Below are positions 57,421 through 64,000 of a stretch of DNA of 64,000 bases, piece by piece. The stretch lies in the NCBI RefSeq assembly GCF_028372415.1, contig NC_092876.1, positions 60,660,385-60,724,384 on the forward strand, written 5' to 3'. The notes below the pieces were generated by a model. That model had not been told where the DNA came from. It saw only the letters and a program-made list of their open reading frames with translations, and did no database searches. Numbering within the stretch: the stretch's first letter is position 1; each line of letters opens with the position of its first letter. Made by a program: the position numbers and the translations under genes. Source of the stretch: Notamacropus eugenii (lineage: Eukaryota > Chordata > Mammalia > Diprotodontia > Macropodidae).

Positions 57421-58084
57421 ATGGGCCATCTTATGTGACTGTGGGACTGTAGCACTCCAGTTTGAATTGCTTTACCACGGTTCTTTGTGTTACGCTGAGC
57501 TAGTTATTTTCTTGAGTGACAGATTTAGTCCTTGGTTCTCTGGTAATGAGCTGCTAGTATGAGTGGTTATTTCCATCCAAAAGCACGAGTCACTCCCTAT
57601 TCACAGAGCCTGCCTTCCTAGTCAGAGGGAGAGCAGCATCCCTGATAGCTGGTAGCAACTGCATTAAATCATCCAATTGCCAGCTTGCTTCCCGAGCTGC
57701 AGAACTGTTTGGCTGCTAACAAAAAGCTGTTATATACAATATTTTCTAAGTGTGAAAAAAAACCCCAACCCAGACCCTGCTTCACTCTAATGGATATCTA
57801 AAGGATCAGGGCAAGAGTCCATTGTCTGCCAAGTGGTTCCAGTTGGCTTCCTAGCCAACAGCAGCCTGGAAATCAGCACACTGTCAAAGACCAGTAAGCA
57901 CGCTTCTCACACGCTGCAGCTGTGGTGTGACCAGAATCTAAAGAAGGTCAGCTGCATGTAAGAGGAAAGCTCTCCATCACTCTCTACTGGGAAGCAAAAA
58001 AAGATTAAATATCCTAAAGGCACTGTCTGAAGAAGGGGAATTAGACCCAGAGTGGTATGACCAGCTTTGGCATATAGGATACAT

Positions 58085-58200
58085 TATGGAAGGGTCCTTA
58101 AAACATAGAGTATCAGGGCCCTTAGGACACAGAATGTCAGAGCTAGGAGGGCCTTTAAGATAATCTAGAAATAGAGACTTCTAGAACTGGAAAGGACCTT
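58085..58200 (-). repeat. short 33-bp tandem array, reversed
   Basis: Two to three units (AGGGCCCTTAGGACACAGAA, TGTCAGAGCTAGGAGGGCC) followed by a reversed MIR-like tail. A further degenerate pair lies at 59150-59225. Confidence 0.7.
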
Positions 58201-58793
58201 TGGGATCATCTAGACTGATCACCTCATCTTGTGCATGACTCCAACCCAGCCCTCTTTCATCTTACTACCTCTGTCAACCAAGGCATTAAAAGAAAGCTTT
58301 ATACATCACCAAAGAGGCTTATCGCTGTTGGGAAGAGTGTCCAGTAAAGAATCCAAATGGAAGAGAGATTCCCTAGGGATTTCTCTAGACTTGCTGCTAT
58401 TACAGTGCTGATGCACCAAACCCTAGGACACTGAAATATTAAAAACTGAGACTCATCTGCATGAATTCAGCCTAGGAAAAAACAAGTTGATGAAAAATAT
58501 CTGTTTCTCCTGACCAAGCCACTGTGATGTGCAGTGATATAAACTACCTACAGAACTGATATATCATATACCTTGGGGAGATATTGAGAATGAAAAATTG
58601 GATGGCCTTTGGGACTGTCCAGTACTTTTAATGAAATCAAACTTTTTCCTGAAACAAACTTCACCCATGCTTTAATAATGATATTTTCCTAGTGATGCTA
58701 CAGAACCCACTGTGAGGCAGAGAATACCAATGTCTCTGAAGAATTAGAGCTGCCGATAACCCAACTAGGAATGACGAAAGAGTATGTAGTCAT

Positions 58794-58893
58794 GAGTTGT
58801 TCAGTCATTTTCAGTCATGTCTGATTCTTCGTGATCCCATTTGGGGTTTTCATTGCAAACATACTAGAGTTATTTGCCATTTCCTTCTCCTAG
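58794..58893 (-). repeat. RTE/Bov-B-like 3' tail fragment
   Basis: TTGTTCAGTCATTTTCAGTC, GATTCTTCGTGATCCCATTT and TATTTGCCATTTCCTTCTCC form the reversed tail of the SINE seen complete at 60352-60600. Confidence 0.75.
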
Positions 58894-58961
58894 GTGTGAG
58901 TAGGCTACAACATATTGCTAATGAATTAACATATTAGTAACACAGAAAAAGTGACTTAAAG

Positions 58962-59079
58962 CAGAGATGTCAAACTCACTGAAACAATTAGCAAAAATAA
59001 ATAAAAATGTTGATTTGTGATTTTCTAAGTCAATTTGTGGCCTGCAGGGACCTGTTTCTATTTGAGTTTGATATCAATG
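58962..59079 (+). mobile_element. hAT miniature element with target duplication
   Basis: Begins CAGAGATGTCAAACTCA; its end, reversed, reads CATTGATATCAAACTCAAA. Flanked by ACTTAAAG (58954-58961) and GCTTAAAG (59080-59087), an 8-bp hAT-type duplication with one difference. 118 bp, non-coding. Confidence 0.8.
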
Positions 59080-60351
59080 GCTTAAAGGATAGTATTAGAG
59101 AAAAATCAGATATTCTCATACTGTTAGTACATTAAGTTATTAAAGCCATAAGAGCTCTCAGAACACAATATTTCAGATCTGGGAGTGAGGGAGAGCTTAG
59201 AACACTGAAAGTCAGAACTGAAGGGGATCAAGAGCTATTAACACTTAAAACTAGCCGGAGATGTTTTGAACAGCCTGTATATGTTCAGAAAAAAGAAATG
59301 GGCTAGTAGTGTATCAAGAATAAGGGGATGACTGACAGAGAGCCCACATGTTTTATTGATAGACACACAATAACATCAAGAGATCTAAAGGAAAGCTCCC
59401 AGCATCATAGGCAAGCTAATACTCAGTTGGACAGGCTAATTTTAGAGTTTGGAGAGGTGGATTTTTCCTGTTCATTCTCCAACTTTTGGCAGTAAATACT
59501 CTCTAAATGGATAACATGATAAGCATTACCACCAAGCACCCAAAAAAGGGAAAATGGCACCCAATGCAAATCTGGAGCATGCAAGGGAAATATATTGAAG
59601 ACAGAGCACAAATAGATGGGTTCCGAGGTGATGGAAAAAGATGCAAGACAATGATCACCTCTGACCTTCTTGCTGGGCCTGCCTATGTGTTCTGTCTTCT
59701 TTAATCTCCTACACCTGGGAAGGGCAGGTGTAATGTGAGGCTGAATTGTTCTTCATTACATACAGAAGAAACCTTGATTCTGATGTAGTTTATCTGTAGA
59801 TCTGGTCTTGAAGGCTGAAGGGTGCTGATTGGCCTAAGCCTAAGTGAATGAGCTCCCCTCCATCTTTCTGAACTCACGCTTGGTCTTTTGGGCTGTTTGG
59901 CCTTGATGCACAATCAACAACCTTAGAAGAGTGCTATTAGCTCACAGGAGGCAGCATGCCAAGTAAACTTAATCTAAGAAAGACCTTGAAGAAGAGACTG
60001 TCATGAGAATGGAGGGATAAGCAATGTCTCATGAAGAGAGGTGGAAGTCCATAGGTTCAAAACGAGGCATATGCTTTCAGATGTGGCCAATGTATTGATC
60101 TGTTTAGCTTAATTGTACTTATTCACTAGAGTAGAGAATGGAGAAGAGAGATCACTACAAAGTGATGGAATATTTAAAAAGGAGAGAGCTTCCATAAAAC
60201 AAGAAAACAAACAATAAAGGAACTACTGTTATTTTAGAGAAGATGGGAAAGGGGCAAAGCTTGCATAATAAGGCTTCTTATCCAACATCTGTTGAACTTT
60301 TAACAAGCAAGCTAAGAATTTATAATGATTAATAATGATAAACTTGAAAGA

Positions 60352-60600
60352 AACTTTGTTGTTCAATCATTTCAATCATGTGTGACTCTTTGTGATCCCA
60401 TTTGGGGTTTTCTTGGCAAAGATACTGGAGTAGTTTGCCAATTCCTTCTCCAGCTCTGACATATGAAGAAACTGAGGCAAATAGGGTTAAGTGACTTGCC
60501 CAGGGTCATACAGCTAGTAAGTGCCTGAAGCTAAATTTGAACTCAGGTCTTCTTGCCCCCCCAGGGCCAGTGTTCTATCACTGAGCCATCTAGGTACCCA
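60352..60600 (-). mobile_element. full-length tRNA-derived SINE with RTE-like tail
   Basis: Reversed: tail at 60352-60455 (TGACTCTTTGTGATCCCATT), core GTGACTTGCCCAGGGTCATA, B box region TTTGAACTCAGG, and head ending ACTGAGCCATCTAGGTACCC. 59230-60340 before it shows diverged repeat sequence, including an L1-3'-UTR-like stretch near 60065-60250, and no gene. Confidence 0.85.
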
Positions 60601-60999
60601 AAATGATTAACACAATGCACAGGCAGAAAAAGTTATAATTGTATAGAAATTTCTTCTGCTGAGGAAGGAAATCCTCCTAAATGGAAGTCACACTGATGTT
60701 TCAGAAGACAATTCATTTATCAACAATGAGTTACTTAACCTCATAACTACAGGCAGAATTTCATACATCAACGGTCACATTAGATGCCAGCCAAAAAAAA
60801 GGCCTCTCATAGCAGGGAGCCCATAAAGATTTCATAGAGAAGACACGGACATGGAGAGGATAGATGCGTAGTACTATTGGATGAGATCACAGCTCTATTA
60901 AAACATCAGTGTATCTATGTGTCTCAGCCCCTGTGAGGCTATTCCTTGGAAATTAGGGCATATATTTAATTCAATAAGCAATAAACATTTTTCCTTTTT

Positions 61000-61790
61000 C
61001 CCCTTTTAAAAATATTTTATTGATGCTATTTTTAAATATTATCATCACTTCCCTGTAACTCCCCCTCCCAACTGAACGCTCTCGTAACAAAATAAGTAAA
61101 ATGAATTAACACAACTCTGTCTGAAAATGTATGCCCCATTCCATACCTGTCGTCTACCACCTCTCTGATGAAGGGCGAAAGGCATGCTTCATCCCAAGTC
61201 CACTGAAGGGTTCTAAAGTCTTTCAGAGTTGTTTTCCTTTATGTTATTTTGGTCATCAGATAATTTGTTCTCCTGGTTCTTTTTACTCTGCTTCCCACAA
61301 GTTTTCCCAAATATTTCTAAGAATTTCCTATATATTATTGTCAATAATAGTCCATTATATTCACATACCATAATTTGTTTAGCCTCTCCCCAAATGGATA
61401 ACTATCCACTTTTCTTCCAGTTCTTTACTCCTACAAAAAAAGTGATGCTACTAGTTGTTTTTTTTAATTTATGGGACCTTTCCTTCTATTTTTTTTAATC
61501 TCCTTTGATCTTCTAGAATCTAAGTACATGTCTAGAAGGGATGGTATGTAGAGTTTATTAACCTTGTAAATACACATAAAAACTGTTTTTCCATAATGGA
61601 TGGATGGATTCATAGCTTTACCAAGAGCCCCCTCAACATTAACCATCTACATCTTTCACCACCTTTGCCAATCTAATGGGCATAAAGTGAAACCTCAAAG
61701 TTGTTTTAATTCTCATTCCTCTTATGAGCGATGTGGAGCATTCTTTCATTTGGTTGTTGATAGCTTATATTTCTTCTTTTGAAAACTGCC
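61000..61790 (-). repeat. L1 LINE 3' part, reversed
   Basis: Antisense L1 ORF2 end: CACCTTTGCCAATCTAATGG, GCGATGTGGAGCATTCTTTC and CTTCTTTTGAAAACTGCC correspond to conserved blocks. Old and broken. Confidence 0.7.
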
Positions 61791-61899
61791 TACCATAAAC
61801 ATATTTTAAGCAATTACTCTGATCCTGGCACTCAGGTAAGTGCTGGGGATGCAGTAATAAAAATTAAAATCTGTCCCTGCATCTATGGAGCTTATATCC

Positions 61900-62165
61900 T
61901 GCTGTAGAATATAATAACAGCTAGAATTTATATGGCACCTGCTGTGTGCTAAAGCACTTTACAATGATTATCTTCATTTGATCCTTACAACAACTCTGGG
62001 AGGTGGGTGCTATTATTATCCCCATTTTATAGATGAGGAAACTGAGGCAAATAAAGATTGTGACTTGCCCAGGGTCTCACAACTAGGAAATGTATCTGAT
62101 GCTGAATTTGAATTCCAGGTCCAGCATTCACTCTATCCATTGTGCCCCTCATTGTCCCTATGACA
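61900..62165 (-). repeat. MIR/THER-type SINE, reversed
   Basis: CCCCATTTTATAGATGAGGA, TTGTGACTTGCCCAGGGTCT and a reversed head ending CTCTATCCATTGTGCCCC. 62166-64000 contains no recognised gene; 63730-63800 has a repeat end (AACACCTTCTATGTGCCAGG). Confidence 0.75.
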
Positions 62166-64000
62166 TATAAATAGATTTAGTAAAAACAAGATAATTGGAG
62201 GAGGAAAAGAACCCTTTCAACCAGGAAGTCAGCAAAGGCTTCCTTTAGGATCTGGTCCTTGAAGAAAGTTAGGGATTGTGAGATGGAGGTTAGGAGGGAA
62301 CATCTTCCTGGCATGGAATCATCTATGCAAAGGCACTAAGATCGGAAATCACAAAATTCAAGCCATGCCAAATAAGCTAGTCTGGTTCAAATATAGAATA
62401 CATGAAGCAAAATAATGTGAAATAAGTGTGGGAAAGCAGCCTGGGGTCAGACATGAGAAGAGGAGTTTGTGGTTTACCCTAGAGAAAGGGTTCCTGACGT
62501 TTATTTTTTCATAGACCCCTGTGGCAATGTGGTAAAACCTATGTACCCATTCACAGAATATATTTTTAATACATAAAATGTTATGATATATTGGATTACA
62601 AAGGAAATCAATTATATTTAAATAATGATAGCAAAATATTAAAAAGAAAGTTCATGGACCTCAGGTCTGACCATGTTTGTTTAGAAGTGACTTGCTGAGG
62701 CCTGTGCATTAGGAATATCCCTTAGGCAGCCATGTGCAGGATAGATTGAAATGAGGAGAGCCTGGAAGAAAGGAGATCTATTCGGAACTTATTCCAAAGA
62801 CCCAGGTGAGAAGTGATGAGGGCTAGATGTGAGCTGGTAGGCCTATGAATGGGGAGAAGGAAATGGGTTTGAGGGATGTTGTACAGGTTGACTCAGCAAG
62901 ACTTGATAACTGATTGGTTATAGGGGATGAGGAATTGATAATGACTCTGAAATCCCAAACCTGGGAAACTGAAAAAAAAAATACCTTCCACAGAAATAAG
63001 GAATTGGGGAGGATAAGCAGGGAAAATAATGAATTCTGTTCTGGACACAATGACCTTGAGATTTCCATGGGAAATGATGAAGATACCAACTGGGAGAATC
63101 TAGGGAGAGAATAGAAGAGGGCCCATGACAGAGCATGGGAGAACATCCATAGTTAGAAGGCATGATGTGAACCATGATTCAGCAAGGACTGAGAAAGAAT
63201 CATCAGATAGGGAGGAGGAGAAGCAAAGAGAAGGACAAGGTCACGGAAACTGAGGGAGGAAAGAGTATGCAAGAGAAGGGGATGGTCAACAGAGGCAAAA
63301 GCTGTAAAGCGGTCAAGAAGGATGAGGTCTGAGAAAAGATCATTGCATAAAATAACTGAGTGATTATTGGACCCAAATGCTGTGTCTTTACAACCAAGCT
63401 TGGCCCCCAGAGAGCAAAAGAGAAAGTGAACCTCCCTCCTGCCTTTGGACGGGTGGGGGCCCATAACTAGGCAATGTTGTATAAGCTGCCAAATACAGTG
63501 AGTCATAGAAGTCACAGACTTTGAAAAGGAAACTGAGGCAATGCAGCTAAACCTAGGTCCTAAAGATTAAAATTAGAGAAGGTAGGTTAGGGTCAAACTT
63601 TGAGAATCATTGAATGCCAGACTGAGGTATTCATCCTTGATTCTATGCGTAACAGGAAATTACTGAAGGACCCATAGCATAATGAAGGCCCCAGTGGCAG
63701 GGATTTTGTAGATCAATTGTTGAATCAATGAGCATTTATTAAACACCTTCTATGTGCCAGGTACTGTGCTAGGAGCCACAGACACAAAGATATAAATCAG
63801 ATAATTTCTACTGTGGAGAAGTTAACATTCCATAGGAGGACAAGTATTTATCAAAATATACATAACAGACACAAGGCAATTTGGGACATTAGAAGATGAA
63901 GGGTATCAGAAAAGGCATTATGGTGAGCTGAACTTTGAAGTAAACAAGAGATTCAGAGGGAACACTGAGGAGGGAAGGCATTTCTGGCATAGGGGACAGT

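Overview
This window is a nuclear genomic segment from a mammal, almost certainly a marsupial. It holds the conserved block PINK1 (+) / DDOST (-) / KIF17 (-), the same order and orientation as I know from human 1p36. Translated exons match the human proteins closely and the splice phases fit. The repeats point to a marsupial: L1 with marsupial-type ends, tRNA-derived SINEs with an RTE/Bov-B-like tail, composite SINEs of a kind I associate with marsupials, and abundant MIR/THER, L2 and L3/CR1 relics. I cannot name the species; an Australian marsupial seems likely.

Layout. 1-8309: the last three coding exons of PINK1, which encode the C-terminal half of the kinase domain and the C-terminal extension. 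The final 5.2-kb intron is filled by a mosaic of L1 pieces. 9141-19141: DDOST (OST48), complete, 11 coding exons on the minus strand, tail-to-tail with PINK1, starting inside a CpG island at about 18.5-19.8 kb. 20818-64000: the 3' part of KIF17 on the minus strand. Eleven coding exons were found, from the middle of the motor domain to the stop codon; the first exons lie beyond the right edge. One short KIF17 exon that the reading phases require between 23614 and 27718 was not located.

Everything else is intron or intergenic sequence, mostly old repeats. Notable items are a 7SL RNA retropseudogene with a target-site duplication, 33-bp tandem arrays that arise repeatedly in the 3' tails of MIR/L2-type repeats (14 units at 32133-32600), hAT-type miniature elements including one nested in another, composite and headless SINEs with target-site duplications, and a polypurine tract of about 590 bp.

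The three genes do not form one pathway: PINK1 controls mitophagy, DDOST is a subunit of the ER oligosaccharyltransferase, and KIF17 is a kinesin-2 family motor of dendrites and cilia. They are neighbours by ancestral synteny. I found no retrovirus-like element, CRISPR array, tRNA or rRNA gene that I can support, and no undescribed gene system. The most unusual structure is the repeated 33-bp tail expansion.
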